In this document: positions 1 through 7,939 of the stretch, one piece after another | Position numbering within the stretch: the stretch's first letter is position 1 | How the letters are laid out: each line of letters starts with the position of its first letter | Origin: an uncultured Spirochaetaceae bacterium | Lineage (GTDB): Bacteria > Spirochaetota > Spirochaetia > SZUA-6 > Bin103 | Assembly (NCBI GenBank): GCA_913043885.1 | Contig: CAJWOB010000001.1 | Coordinates: forward strand, 1-33,314 | Length of the DNA: 33,314 nt | Direction: 5' to 3' | Position numbers and translations under genes: made by a program | Notes under the pieces: model-generated | What the model saw: the letters and a program-made list of their open reading frames with translations, nothing else | What the model was told of the DNA's origin: nothing | Databases searched by the model: none

Positions 1-846
1 CAGAGCAACCAGGTCCTTCTCGTGCATGGCCTTGACGTTGGCACCGAAGCCGAGGGGGCTGCGAGCCACGCGTGCCTCGACAATGGCATCGAGTCCGATG
101 AAGGCCCCGCTGCAGATCACCAGGATGTTGGTGGTGTCGATCTTGAGCATCTCTTGATTGGGATGCTTGCGGCCGCCCTGCGGCGGTACCGACGCTACCG
201 TTCCCTCGATGATCTTGAGCAGCGCTTGCTGCACGCCCTCGCCCGAGACGTCGCGGGTAATCGAGACGTTCTCGCCCTTCTTCGCGATCTTGTCGATTTC
301 GTCGATGTAGATGATGCCCCGTTCGGCGGCGGCGATGTTGTTGCCGGCGTTCTGAATGAGCTTGAGCAGGATGTTTTCCACGTCCTCGCCGACGTAACCC
401 GCCTCGGTGAGCGTGGTGGCGTCGGCGATGGCGAAGGGTACCTTCAGCTTCCGCGCCAGGGTCTGCGCCAGGTGGGTCTTGCCGGTCCCGGTGGGGCCGA
501 TTAGTAGGACGTTGGACTTGTCCAGCTCGACATCGCTGTCGCCCTTGTTGCGCATGGCGATGCGCTTGTAGTGGCTGTATACTCCGACGGAGAGGACCTT
601 CTTGGCATCCTCCTGGCCGATGACGTAGTTGTCGAGGTACTGCTTAATCTCGCGCGGCTTCGGAATCTCTTCCTGAAACTCAGCCGCGAGGACCTCTTCC
701 TCGTCGTCGAGAATCTTCTTGCAGACGGTAACGCACTCGTCGCAGATGTAGACGCCGGGACCGGCTATGAGGCGGCGGGCGGTATCGGCGGATTTGCCGC
801 AGAACGAGCAGAGTTTCTGGCCGTCACTCTTGCCCGTTTTCGCCAT
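1..846 (-). CDS. clpX: ATP-dependent Clp protease ATP-binding subunit ClpX (3' end beyond window)
   Basis: ClpX is the AAA+ unfoldase that recognises tagged substrates and feeds them into the ClpP chamber in the cytoplasm. The visible 282 residues start at the ATG at 844-846. A zinc-binding domain comes first, with Cys13, Cys16, Cys35 and Cys38. The AAA+ core follows, with Walker A GPTGTGKT at about 117-124, the pore loop GYVG at about 150-153 and Walker B IIYIDEID at about 178-185. The fragment is cut at the window edge inside the large AAA+ subdomain, so sensor 2 and the ClpP-binding loop are not all visible. The start lies 23 bases inside the end of clpP, which implies translational coupling. 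The identification is secure from the motifs and the tig-clpP-clpX order. Confidence 0.96.
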   Translation of the reverse strand, partial: MAKTGKSDGQKLCSFCGKSADTARRLIAGPGVYICDECVTVCKKILDDEEEVLAAEFQEEIPKPREIKQYLDNYVIGQEDAKKVLSVGVYSHYKRIAMRNKGDSDVELDKSNVLLIGPTGTGKTHLAQTLARKLKVPFAIADATTLTEAGYVGEDVENILLKLIQNAGNNIAAAERGIIYIDEIDKIAKKGENVSITRDVSGEGVQQALLKIIEGTVASVPPQGGRKHPNQEMLKIDTTNILVICSGAFIGLDAIVEARVARSPLGFGANVKAMHEKDLVAL

Positions 847-1492
847 TCTCGCCTCGAGTCATGACTCGGTCGATGAGCCCATAATCGCGAGCCTCATCCG
901 AAGACATATAGTAGTCCCGTTCCAGGTCGGACGCAATCACGTCGTCGTCTTTGCCCGCGTGGACGGCGAAATAGTGGATGAGCATCTTCTTGAGCCGCAC
1001 CAGCTCTTGTGCCTGGATGCGGATGTCCGATGCCTGACCTTGCACGCCGCCCCACGGCTGATGGATCAGCACGCGTGCCGACGATAGGGCAAAGCGCTTA
1101 CCGGCAGTCCCGCAGGCCAACAGCAACGCACCCATCGAGGCCGCCTGGCCGATGCAGACGGTCTGGATGTCGGGGCGCACGTACTGGATCGTGTCGTAGA
1201 TGGCCAAGCCCGCGGTAACCGAACCGCCAGGCGAATTGATGTAGAGCTGAATGTCGCGGTCGGGGTCCTGTGACTGTAGGAATAGGAGCTGGGCGACCAC
1301 CAGGTCGGCGGTGACGTCGAAGATCTCGCCGTCGATGAAGATGATGCGGTCCTTGAGCAGGCGCGAGTAGATGTCGTACGAGCGCTCGCCGCGTCCGGTC
1401 TGCTCGATTACGATGGGTACCAGTGTGTTCGCCTGCGGGTCAGCGGTCGCTTGCGGAGCAGCAGTCGCCTGCGGTGCGTCGTGGTGGTTCAT
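824..1492 (-). CDS. clpP: ATP-dependent Clp protease proteolytic subunit ClpP
   Basis: ClpP is the serine peptidase that forms the tetradecameric chamber of the Clp protease. The 222-residue product has the catalytic triad Ser119 (GQAASMGA), His144 (LIHQPWGG) and Asp193 (LERD). These positions keep the spacing of the E. coli triad exactly. The GG of the oxyanion strand is in NSPGGSV at 86-92. The first 23 residues contain a PQAT/PQAN near-repeat that is not part of the peptidase fold. They may be a propeptide, or the real start may lie further in. The gene begins 17 bases after the tig stop codon and overlaps clpX. All three are probably co-transcribed from the tRNA-Leu promoter near 3335-3363. 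Confidence 0.96.
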   Translation of the reverse strand: MNHHDAPQATAAPQATADPQANTLVPIVIEQTGRGERSYDIYSRLLKDRIIFIDGEIFDVTADLVVAQLLFLQSQDPDRDIQLYINSPGGSVTAGLAIYDTIQYVRPDIQTVCIGQAASMGALLLACGTAGKRFALSSARVLIHQPWGGVQGQASDIRIQAQELVRLKKMLIHYFAVHAGKDDDVIASDLERDYYMSSDEARDYGLIDRVMTRGENGENGQE

Positions 1493-1509
1493 GTGAGTGG
1501 CGCCCGAAA

Positions 1510-2994
1510 TTAATAGTTTCCCTGCACCAAGTCCAGGTAACTGAGCTTCTTGCCCTTCTTCAGTTCCGAGGCCTCCAACAGCTGGTCATAGAGGCGTTCG
1601 TTGCGGACGTCGGTGCGCAGCATGCGCAGCATGTTAGCCTGCTCGTACTGCTGTTTCAGGCTGGCGGCGTCGGTATTGCGCTCCTTCGCCCGTTTCTCGA
1701 GCTCGGCATCGAGGTCCTCGTCAGACACCTCGATCTTCTCCTCGTCGGCCAGCTTGTCGACCAGGAGCATGAGCTTCAGCCGCCTCTCGACCCCCGGGCG
1801 CCACTCGTCGAACAACTGCTCGCGAGTGCGTCCATTGCTCTCCAGTGCTTGCACGGTGCGAGCTTCGTCGCCGCCGGCACGGGCCACCAGCTCCCGCCAC
1901 TCGCCGGCAAGCTCCGCCTCGACCATGGAACGTGGTAGTGCCAGGGTGCTGGCCTCGAGCACCCGGTCGAGCAGCTCGCTGATGACCCGCTCTCGCACTA
2001 GCCTGCTGGCGTTTTCGGTGAGCCGTGTTTCGATATCGGCTTTGAGGTCGTCGAGGCTCTCGAACCGGTCGCTGATGTCTTGCGCTAGCTCGTCATCGAT
2101 CTCTGGCAGTTGCTTGCTCTTGAGCGCCTTGAGGCTAACGGTGAGGTCGATCTTGCGCCCGGCGAGCTCCGGATACTGGTAGTCGGCGGCGAATTCCTTG
2201 GTGATCGTGCGGCTCTCGCCCATGTTCATGCCCACGACATCGTCGTCGATGCCGTAGGCGTTGTAGCCGGTGCCGATCTCGAAGATGAAGTCGCGGCGGG
2301 TGGTGCCTTCGCCATCGTCGCCTGCCGCCCGTTGCGCGGCGGCGTGCGCCGTGAGGGCGGCGCTGCCCTCTGCGGCACTGGCTTTCGCTGCCTGCGGCTC
2401 GGCAGCGTCGCGCTCGACGAAGTCGACGGTGATGACGTCGCCGGTCTCGGCGACGGGTGCCGGTGGTGGATCGGCGCCCTCGACCTTCACCGCCGCTGGC
2501 GCCTTGTCCACGACAATCGCGTTCTGCTCCTGCAGCGCCTTGAGCTCGCGGCCGAGGTCCTCCTCGCCTGGCGCCACCTGCAGCTCGTCGAGAGCCAGGC
2601 CGCGATAGGTGCCGAGGGTCACCTCGGGGAAGGTGTCGTAGTGCACCGAGAAGGTGTAGTCGGCGTCGAGGTCGAGCTCGTCGTCGGCATGCACGTGTGG
2701 CGCGGCGAGCTGCATCGGTTTTTGCTCGATGCCCTCGACGGCTTGTTCGAACGACGCCTGCACCAGCGCCTGTACCGCTTCGCTGCGCACCGAGTCACCG
2801 AACTTCCGCTCGATGACGTCGGGGGGCACCTTGCCACGGCGAAATCCCTTGATCTGCGCGTTGCGACCAAGGTCCGCCAGCACGGCGCGATAGGTCTGCG
2901 CCACCGACTCCTTGGCTACCGTGAGGGTGACCGTGACCTCGTTGTCGTCGGAGACGTTGACTTCTTGATTGGTGATGGTGACTGGCTTGCTCAC
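1510..2994 (-). CDS. tig: Trigger factor, ribosome-associated chaperone and peptidyl-prolyl isomerase
   Basis: Trigger factor binds ribosomal protein L23 at the exit tunnel and shields nascent chains. The ribosome-docking signature GFRRGKVP sits at residues 50-57 when the GTG at 2992-2994 is used as start. A FKBP-type isomerase domain and a long helical C-terminal domain follow. The product is 494 residues, longer than the usual 430-450. Most of the surplus is an Ala/Glu-rich low-complexity insert within the isomerase domain (about residues 213-250). An upstream in-frame GTG at 3045 would add 17 residues, but it lies inside a perfect hairpin next to the tRNA, so I prefer 2994. The gene is followed at once by clpP and clpX, the common bacterial order. 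Confidence 0.93.
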   Translation of the reverse strand: MSKPVTITNQEVNVSDDNEVTVTLTVAKESVAQTYRAVLADLGRNAQIKGFRRGKVPPDVIERKFGDSVRSEAVQALVQASFEQAVEGIEQKPMQLAAPHVHADDELDLDADYTFSVHYDTFPEVTLGTYRGLALDELQVAPGEEDLGRELKALQEQNAIVVDKAPAAVKVEGADPPPAPVAETGDVITVDFVERDAAEPQAAKASAAEGSAALTAHAAAQRAAGDDGEGTTRRDFIFEIGTGYNAYGIDDDVVGMNMGESRTITKEFAADYQYPELAGRKIDLTVSLKALKSKQLPEIDDELAQDISDRFESLDDLKADIETRLTENASRLVRERVISELLDRVLEASTLALPRSMVEAELAGEWRELVARAGGDEARTVQALESNGRTREQLFDEWRPGVERRLKLMLLVDKLADEEKIEVSDEDLDAELEKRAKERNTDAASLKQQYEQANMLRMLRTDVRNERLYDQLLEASELKKGKKLSYLDLVQGNY

Positions 2995-3040
2995 TGTAGC
3001 TGTTCGACCTGCTCGACTGGGGACTTCGGATGCGGTGACC

Positions 3041-3062
3041 GACACCGGCTCTTGCCGGTGTC
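3041..3062. promoter_or_regulatory. Perfect 9-bp hairpin between tRNA-Gly and tig
   Basis: The arms gacaccggc (3041-3049) and gccggtgtc (3054-3062) pair perfectly around the loop tctt. There is no following T-run on either strand, so it does not look like a normal intrinsic terminator. On the minus strand it lies between the tRNA-Gly 3' end and the preferred tig start. It could be a processing or transcript-end stem for the tRNA-tig transcript. That role is an inference. Confidence 0.5.
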
Positions 3063-3078
3063 ACCTCCGGTGGTCTTG

Positions 3079-3150
3079 AGCGGGAAACGGGACTCGAACC
3101 CGCGACTTCCACCTTGGCAAGGTGGAGCTCTACCACTGAGCTATTCCCGC
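3079..3150 (-). tRNA. tRNA-Gly (anticodon GCC)
   Basis: The minus strand folds into a full cloverleaf. The acceptor arms are GCGGGAA and TTCCCGC with discriminator T. The D-arm is GCTCAGTGGTAGAGC, the anticodon stem CCACC/GGTGG carries loop TTGCCAA, and the T-arm contains GGTTCGAGTCC. The anticodon GCC reads GGC and GGT glycine codons. CCA is not encoded. It lies between tRNA-Leu and tig in the same direction. Confidence 0.97.
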
Positions 3151-3206
3151 GCTGCGTTACGTGTCGCTGGCCTGAGCGATGGCCGCCCTCGCGAGCGACA
3201 GGTGTA

Positions 3207-3288
3207 TGCGAGAGAAGGGACTCGAACCCTTACGCCTCACGGCACCAGATCCTAAATCTGGCGTGTATACCAATTTCACCACTCCCGC
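3207..3288 (-). tRNA. tRNA-Leu (anticodon TAG)
   Basis: A class II tRNA with a long variable arm is encoded on the minus strand. The acceptor arms are GCGGGAG and CTCTCGC with discriminator A, including one G-T pair. The anticodon stem CCAGA/TCTGG carries loop TTTAGGA, giving anticodon TAG, which reads CTA and other CTN leucine codons. The T-arm contains GGTTCGAGTCC. CCA is not encoded. It is the first gene after the promoter at 3335-3363. Confidence 0.97.
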
Positions 3289-3334
3289 GAGCGCGCTGCC
3301 TTGGACGCTTCGGGCACCCACCGACAGCGGGCCG

Positions 3335-3363
3335 AGTGTAGAAGATCGGCATGCCGTATTCAA
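3335..3363 (-). promoter_or_regulatory. Sigma-70-type promoter for tRNA-Leu, tRNA-Gly and the tig-clpP-clpX genes
   Basis: On the minus strand, a -35 element TTGAAT (3358-3363) and a -10 element TACACT (3335-3340) are separated by exactly 17 bases. The predicted start of transcription is near 3328, about 40 bases upstream of tRNA-Leu. The match and position are good, but no experiment supports it. Confidence 0.6.
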
Positions 3364-3387
3364 CACGGCGGGGTGCGGAACGAGGAC

Positions 3388-4230
3388 ATGAAAATACCAG
3401 CGGCGCGCGATAGATTCTTGGCCGTGTTCAAGCGTTCTGTTCGGTTCTCGGTCGTTGGCGCCGCGCTCCCCATCCTCTCTTCCTGCGCCGAGCTCCTCGC
3501 CTTCCTCGGGCTGAGCGAAGTCGTCATCAGCGGCACCATCAATGTCGAGGGGGGCGTTCCCGCTGGGAAGCAGATCTTCGTCGGCGTCAGCACCACCAGT
3601 CCGTAGCACGGCCCCGTGTTCTTCGAGAGCCAGCCGGAGTTCGTTGGCATGTCTGCCCCGGGATTCTTCCAGATCACCGGGCTGGAACCTGGCGACTACT
3701 ACGTAGTCGCGTTCCTGAACGATGGGGACGGTCAGCTCGACGAGAACGCCGACTGATCCGGCTGCCAGGGTGGACCGCAGGACTTCGATAGTGAGTTCGA
3801 CAATGCCAACATCACTATTCCCCTCGCCGGCGGCGGCGGAGGCATAGCGGCTGATATCTGGGAGCCCAACGACGATGAGTTCACGGCCACCAACCTCGGC
3901 ACGGGAACCGCGGTCCTGAACGGCCTCACCATCCATACGGGGCCGGATGCCGACTGGTTCCGCGTTACAGCCGATCAGGCGTTGCTCGACGTCACGACAC
4001 GGTCGGACGGCGGCCAAATGATCGATACCGTGATCTGGGTGTACGAGGAGGATCCGGGCGTACTCTTCGAGATCGCTTCAGACGACGATAGTGGCTTCGA
4101 CCCACTGTATTCCCGGGTTGTGAACGTGCCAGTAACCCCCGGCTGGACCTACTACATCGAGGTACTGGAGTTCGAGTACCCCTTCTCCTTCCTGGGAAAC
4201 TACGCGCTCGACGTGGTGTTTCACCCGTAG
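3388..4230 (+). pseudogene. Lipoprotein with C-terminal PPC-like domain, broken by two in-frame stops
   Basis: One open frame can be read from ATG 3388 to TAG 4228-4230, interrupted only by TAG at 3604-3606 and TGA at 3754-3756. There is no frameshift. The first part has a basic N-terminus, a hydrophobic stretch and a lipobox-like LPILSSC, as in an exported lipoprotein. A beta-rich segment with GDYYVVAFLNDGDG follows. The last part (from EPNDDEF to the end) resembles the bacterial pre-peptidase C-terminal (PPC) domain, with the pattern EPND, DADWF and a Gly/Tyr-rich end. The domain call is from pattern only. Translation would give just 72 residues unless the stops are read through. It may be a recent pseudogene, a site of stop-codon recoding, or sequencing error. 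Confidence 0.6.
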
Positions 4231-4244
4231 CCGGAATTCTTCAG

Positions 4245-4272
4245 AAAGCGACGACCAGATGGTCGTCGCTTT
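4245..4272. terminator. Bidirectional hairpin terminator between the lipoprotein gene and tRNA-Lys
   Basis: The arms aaagcgacgacc and ggtcgtcgcttt form a perfect 12-bp stem around the loop agat. The A and T runs at the stem base make it symmetrical, so it can end transcription of the broken lipoprotein gene (plus) and of the tRNA-His/Arg/Lys transcript (minus). It begins 14 bases after the lipoprotein stop codon and ends 7 bases from tRNA-Lys. Confidence 0.85.
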
Positions 4273-4278
4273 CACATT

Positions 4279-4351
4279 TGAGCCGTGAAGGGATCGAACC
4301 TTCGACCCGCAGATTAAGAGTCTGCTGCTCTACCAGCTGAGCTAACGGCCC
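4279..4351 (-). tRNA. tRNA-Lys (anticodon CTT)
   Basis: A cloverleaf is encoded on the minus strand with acceptor arms GGGCCGT and ACGGCTC, discriminator A, and T-arm GGTTCGATCC. The anticodon stem GCAGA/TCTGC carries loop CTCTTAA, giving anticodon CTT for AAG codons. CCA is not encoded. It is the last tRNA in the His-Arg-Lys cluster and is followed by the 4245-4272 terminator. Confidence 0.97.
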
Positions 4352-4412
4352 CTGTAAGAGACAGCCTCGTGCAGGCACGAGGCTGTCCCGCGTTCGCGCG
4401 AGCGACCGCTTG

Positions 4413-4486
<74 letters not shown>

Positions 4487-4489
4487 AAG

Positions 4490-4562
4490 GGTGGGCGATG
4501 GGATTTGAACCCACGACTTCCAGATCCACAATCTGGCGCTCTACCACTGAACTACGCCCACC
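4490..4562 (-). tRNA. tRNA-His (anticodon GTG)
   Basis: A cloverleaf is encoded on the minus strand with acceptor arms GTGGGCG and CGCCCAC. The anticodon stem CCAGA/TCTGG carries loop TTGTGGA, giving anticodon GTG. The extra G at position -1 is encoded (4562) and faces a C discriminator at 4490, the identity pair needed by histidyl-tRNA synthetase. CCA is not encoded. It is the first gene after the promoter at 4576-4605. Confidence 0.97.
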
Positions 4563-4575
4563 GCGCGAGGCGCGC

Positions 4576-4605
4576 AGCCTACGCAGCGGGCGCGCGCGGC
4601 GTCAA
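4576..4605 (-). promoter_or_regulatory. Sigma-70-type promoter for the tRNA-His/Arg/Lys cluster
   Basis: On the minus strand, TTGACG (4600-4605) and TAGGCT (4576-4581) are separated by 18 bases. Transcription would start near 4569, only a few bases before tRNA-His. The sequence between msrB and this point (about 4606-4676) is GC-rich and shows no gene. Confidence 0.55.
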
Positions 4606-4676
4606 CATGCCGCGTCGCGTCGCTGCTGGGCGGGCGCTGGCTAACGCTCGTGCAGCTTCAGCGCGGCGCGCGCCGA

Positions 4677-5060
4677 CTAGCGTTCCTCGAGCTTCAGGGC
4701 GGCGCTGTTCATGCAGTAGCGGAGTCCGTTAGGCGCCGGCCCATCCGGGAACAGGTGGCCGAGGTGGCCATCGCACGTCGAGCACAGGACTTCGGTGCGC
4801 CGCTGGAACAGGCCGTTGTCGTCTTCGGTGCGCACGCGATCCTCGGCCACCGGTCGGCTGAAGCTCGGCCACCCGGTCCCCGAGTCATACTTGTCATCTG
4901 AGCTGAACAGCTCGCTGCCACAGCCGGCGCAGCGGTAGCTGCCGGCGGTCTTCGTGTCGTAGTAGGCGCCGGTGAAGGCACGCTCGGTACCCTTCTCCCG
5001 CAACACGTGGAACTGCTCCGGGCTCAGCTGCTCTCGCCACTGCTTCTCGCTCTTCTCCAT
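4677..5060 (-). CDS. msrB: Peptide-methionine (R)-S-oxide reductase MsrB
   Basis: MsrB reduces the R form of methionine sulfoxide in proteins, repairing oxidative damage. The 127-residue product covers the whole family. Structural zinc is bound by Cys44, Cys47 (CAGC), Cys93 and Cys96 (CSTC). The catalytic cysteine is Cys116 in RYCMNSAAL, and SGTGWPSF and GHLGHLF are conserved substrate-site motifs. There is no signal peptide, so it acts in the cytoplasm. The second, resolving cysteine of some MsrB proteins is not evident (position 66 of the GWPSF motif is Ser), so recycling may use thioredoxin directly. It begins 3 bases after the stop of the upstream HD-domain gene, so the two are probably co-transcribed. 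Confidence 0.95.
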   Translation of the reverse strand: MEKSEKQWREQLSPEQFHVLREKGTERAFTGAYYDTKTAGSYRCAGCGSELFSSDDKYDSGTGWPSFSRPVAEDRVRTEDDNGLFQRRTEVLCSTCDGHLGHLFPDGPAPNGLRYCMNSAALKLEER

Positions 5061-5063
5061 TAG

Positions 5064-5663
5064 CTACAGGCCGATGTCGTCGGCCACCTCCCGCATCGCT
5101 TCGATTACCGTCTGAATGAGTTGATCGAGCTCGACATCGAGCATCTCGCTGCCGCGGACGATCACGTCGCGGTCGACCCCGGCGGCAAACGCGGCGCTCT
5201 TCCACTTCTTGCGCACCGACTTCACCTCCAGGTCGCGGACGCTCTTGGAGGGTCGCACCAGTGCGCACGCAGTAACGAACCCGGTGAGCTCGTCGATGGC
5301 GTACAAGGTCTTCTCCAGCTCGCTGAGGGGCTCGACGTCGGTGCAGATCTGCCAGCCGTGGGACAGCACCGCCCGTACGTACTCGTCCGGCCAGCCCGCT
5401 TCCACCAGAAACTGCTCGGTCTTCTGGCAGTGCTGCTCAGGATGCCGCTCCCAATCCAGGTCGTGGACCAAGCCGATGGCCGCCCACTTCTCCTCGTCCT
5501 CTCCCTTCTGTCGAGCGATATAGGCCATGGTCGCGGCCACCGCCTTGCAGTGGTTGCGGAGGGCAGCGCTGTCGATATTCGCTTCCATGAGGGCCAGGGC
5601 ATCGGCGCGAGTGGGTGCTGCTGAGCTCGTCACGGCCGCAGTGTACGCGGCCGGCTGCGCCAC
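5064..5663 (-). CDS. HD-domain phosphohydrolase-like protein
   Basis: The 199-residue protein has the hallmarks of the HD superfamily of metal-dependent phosphohydrolases. The candidate metal ligands are His38 (RNHCKAVA), His67-Asp68 (GLVHDLDWE), His101 (LSHGW) and an Asp in YAIDELTGF near 124. This resembles the small HD proteins often annotated as hydrolases of unknown substrate. The first 16 residues are not typical of the family, so the true start may be slightly downstream. The conserved part begins at about PTRADALALM. It precedes msrB by 3 bases and is divergent from glyA, with only about 20 bases between starts, so promoters must overlap the coding ends. The substrate is unknown. Confidence 0.85.
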   Translation of the reverse strand: MAQPAAYTAAVTSSAAPTRADALALMEANIDSAALRNHCKAVAATMAYIARQKGEDEEKWAAIGLVHDLDWERHPEQHCQKTEQFLVEAGWPDEYVRAVLSHGWQICTDVEPLSELEKTLYAIDELTGFVTACALVRPSKSVRDLEVKSVRKKWKSAAFAAGVDRDVIVRGSEMLDVELDQLIQTVIEAMREVADDIGL

Positions 5664-5683
5664 CGGAACCGGTTGCGGGTGGC

Positions 5684-7219
5684 ATGCGCCTAGCGCACTC
5701 TACGTGCGTGTCGTCGGTCCTTTCCCGCTATCTATCTGAGCACCGCGACGGCCAGCCCGACCCCGCGCTTGTCGGCTACGTGGCCGCGCTGGAGCAGGTT
5801 GCCGCCATCGTGCCTGAGGTGGCGCGCGGCATCATCGACGAGCTCGCCGACCAGCGCGCCAACCTGAAGCTCATCGCCAGCGAGAACTACTGTTCCCTGG
5901 CGACCCAGGCCGCGATGGGCAACCTGCTTACCGACAAGTACGCCGAGGGATTCCCCGAGCACCGCTTCTACGCCGGATGCGACAACGTCGACGCCATCGA
6001 GTCGCGGGCTATCGAGCTCGCCAGGCAGCTGTTCCGCTGCGACCACGCCTACGTGCAGCCGCACAGCGGCGCCGATGCCAACCTGATCGCCTATTGGGCC
6101 ATCCTGTCGTCGCGGGTGGAGGTGCCGGCGCTGGCGTCCGCCGGCGCCAAGTCGGTCAGCGAGCTGGACGCCGCGGCGTGGCAGGAGCTGCGCCGCGAGC
6201 TCGGCAACCAGCGCCTGCTGGGCATGGACTACAGCGCCGGTGGTCACCTGACCCACGGCTATAGCCTCAACGTGTCCGGGCGCATGTTCGAAGCCCACGG
6301 CTACGGCGTCGACGCCGCCACCGGCCTCATCGACTACGACGCGCTTGCCAGCCAATCCGCCGAGGTGAAGCCGCTGGTGATAGTAGCCGGCTACAGCGCG
6401 TACCCGCGTGCCATCGACTTCGCCCGAATGCGGCGCATCGCCGACGACGTGGACGCGGTGCTGATGGTGGACATGTCCCACTTCGCCGGTCTGGTTGCCG
6501 GCGGCGTGTTCAGCGGCGACTACGATCCGATGCCGCATGCCGACGTGGTCACCACCACCACCCACAAGACCCTGCGCGGCCCACGCGGCGGCATGGTGCT
6601 GTGCCGATCCGAGTTTGCCGAAGCGGTGGACAAGGGCTGCCCGCTGGTAATCGGCGGCCCGTTGCCGCACGTGCTGGCGGCCAAGGCGGTGGCGTTCGCC
6701 GAGGCGGCGCGCCCCGAGTTCCGTAGCTACGCGGCTCAGATCGTCGCCAACTCGCAGGCGCTGGCGGCGGCGCTCGCCGACCAAGGGCTGCGCATCGCCA
6801 CCGGCGGCACCGACAACCACCTGATGCTCATCGACGTCACCCCCGAGGGGTTGAACGGCCGGCTGGCGGAGACGGCCGTGCGCCGCTGTGGCGTTACCCT
6901 CAACCGCAACGCGCTTCCCAACGACCCCAACGGGCCCTGGTACACCTCGGGCCTGCGCCTGGGCACCCCTGCGCTCACCACCCTCGGCATGGGTGAAGCG
7001 GAGATGCGGGACATCGGAGCGTTGATAGCGCGGGTGCTGCATGAGGCCGAGCCGGCGACCATCACCAAGGGGGCCCGCGCCGGCAAACCGAGCCGCAGCA
7101 ACGTGGCCCTGGACGACGGCGTACGCGACGCGGCGCGGCGCGAGGTGGCCGATCTGCTCGATCGATACCCGGTCTACCCGGAGATCGACCTGGAGCTGTT
7201 GCGCTCGCTCCTGCCGTGA
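5684..7219 (+). CDS. glyA: Serine hydroxymethyltransferase, long form
   Basis: GlyA uses pyridoxal phosphate to convert serine and tetrahydrofolate to glycine and methylene-tetrahydrofolate, the main one-carbon source. The PLP lysine is Lys295 in TTTTHKTLRGPRGG. LIASENY near the start, GCDNVDAIE and GGHLTHG are family signatures. The product is 511 residues against about 420 in E. coli. The extra length includes a segment of some 50 residues between LIAYWAIL and GGHLTHG, as in the long SHMTs that I associate with spirochaetes and chlamydiae. I chose ATG 5684. GTG 5708 is also possible, and neither has a clear Shine-Dalgarno sequence. The stop overlaps the next gene (GTGA), which makes this the first gene of a five-gene block. 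Confidence 0.95.
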   Translation: MRLAHSTCVSSVLSRYLSEHRDGQPDPALVGYVAALEQVAAIVPEVARGIIDELADQRANLKLIASENYCSLATQAAMGNLLTDKYAEGFPEHRFYAGCDNVDAIESRAIELARQLFRCDHAYVQPHSGADANLIAYWAILSSRVEVPALASAGAKSVSELDAAAWQELRRELGNQRLLGMDYSAGGHLTHGYSLNVSGRMFEAHGYGVDAATGLIDYDALASQSAEVKPLVIVAGYSAYPRAIDFARMRRIADDVDAVLMVDMSHFAGLVAGGVFSGDYDPMPHADVVTTTTHKTLRGPRGGMVLCRSEFAEAVDKGCPLVIGGPLPHVLAAKAVAFAEAARPEFRSYAAQIVANSQALAAALADQGLRIATGGTDNHLMLIDVTPEGLNGRLAETAVRRCGVTLNRNALPNDPNGPWYTSGLRLGTPALTTLGMGEAEMRDIGALIARVLHEAEPATITKGARAGKPSRSNVALDDGVRDAARREVADLLDRYPVYPEIDLELLRSLLP

Positions 7220-7938
7220 CCGAGCCCTACGACCTGTCCGATGCGCGGGTGGTGGTAACCGGGGGCAGCCGCGGCATCGGCAACCACATCGCCCATGCCT
7301 TCGTCGCCGCCGGCGCGCGGGTGGTCATCACCGGCAGGGATGCGACCACCCTCAGCAGCGCGGCGGCCGCCATCGGCAACGGCTGTCTGCCTCTGGTCTG
7401 CGACCAGATAGACCCGTCGGCCATCGACCGCATGGCGGAGCAGGTGCTCGGTGAATGGGGGGGTATCGACATACTGGTCAACAACGCCGGTGGTGGCGGT
7501 GGTGGCCCGATGCCGGAGATGACCCTGGAGGCGTGGCGCCGCGTCATCGACACCAACCTGACGGGCGTGTTCTACACCACCCGCTGCTTCTTGCCTTCCA
7601 TGATCGCCCAGCAGCGCGGGGACATCTTCATCATTGGATCGATGAGCGGTAAGAGCCCCGACCCGGGTGGGTCGGCGTATGCCGCCGCCAAGTTCGGGCT
7701 GCGTGGGTTTGCCCAGTCGCTGCTGTACGATGTGCGCCGCAGCAACGTGAGAGTGATGGTGGTGAACCCGAGCGCCACGGCAACCGGTGCCGACGAGGGG
7801 CCCGCACACGGACCCGGTATCTATCTGCACGCTGCCGACATCGCCGCTACCCTGGTCCATCTCGCTCGCCTCCCCGGCCGCACGCTGTTCCGCGACATGG
7901 ACGTATGGGGAACCAATCCGTTTCCACCAGGGGAGTGA
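7216..7938 (+). CDS. Short-chain dehydrogenase/reductase in the glyA-prp gene block
   Basis: This is a 240-residue classical SDR. The dinucleotide-binding motif TGGSRGIG is at 15-22, followed by NNAG in ILVNNAGGGGGG and the catalytic set Ser142, Tyr155 and Lys159 (YAAAK). It probably oxidises or reduces an alcohol or 3-oxoacyl group with NAD(P)H, but the substrate cannot be read from sequence. The start is GTG within the overlap with the glyA stop. The next gene starts within 2 bases of its stop. Its place between glyA and prpBCD suggests a linked role, perhaps in a C3 or branched-chain intermediate, which is only an inference. It is one of two SDR genes in the window, and the two are only distantly alike. 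Confidence 0.9.
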   Translation: MTEPYDLSDARVVVTGGSRGIGNHIAHAFVAAGARVVITGRDATTLSSAAAAIGNGCLPLVCDQIDPSAIDRMAEQVLGEWGGIDILVNNAGGGGGGPMPEMTLEAWRRVIDTNLTGVFYTTRCFLPSMIAQQRGDIFIIGSMSGKSPDPGGSAYAAAKFGLRGFAQSLLYDVRRSNVRVMVVNPSATATGADEGPAHGPGIYLHAADIAATLVHLARLPGRTLFRDMDVWGTNPFPPGE

Positions 7939-7939
7939 G

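Noticed and set aside
22..504. Plus-strand frame opposite clpX
   Set aside because: The minus strand carries ClpX with all motifs. The plus frame has no family features and follows from codon bias in GC-rich DNA.
3754..3756. TGA at 3754 as a selenocysteine codon
   Set aside because: A second in-frame stop of another type (TAG 3604) is in the same gene, the site has no redox motif context, and I see no convincing SECIS-like hairpin right after it.
5732..7042. Long minus-strand frame opposite glyA (436 codons)
   Set aside because: It is His/Gly/Arg-rich with no known motif, while the plus strand encodes a full serine hydroxymethyltransferase. It is a shadow of high GC codon use.
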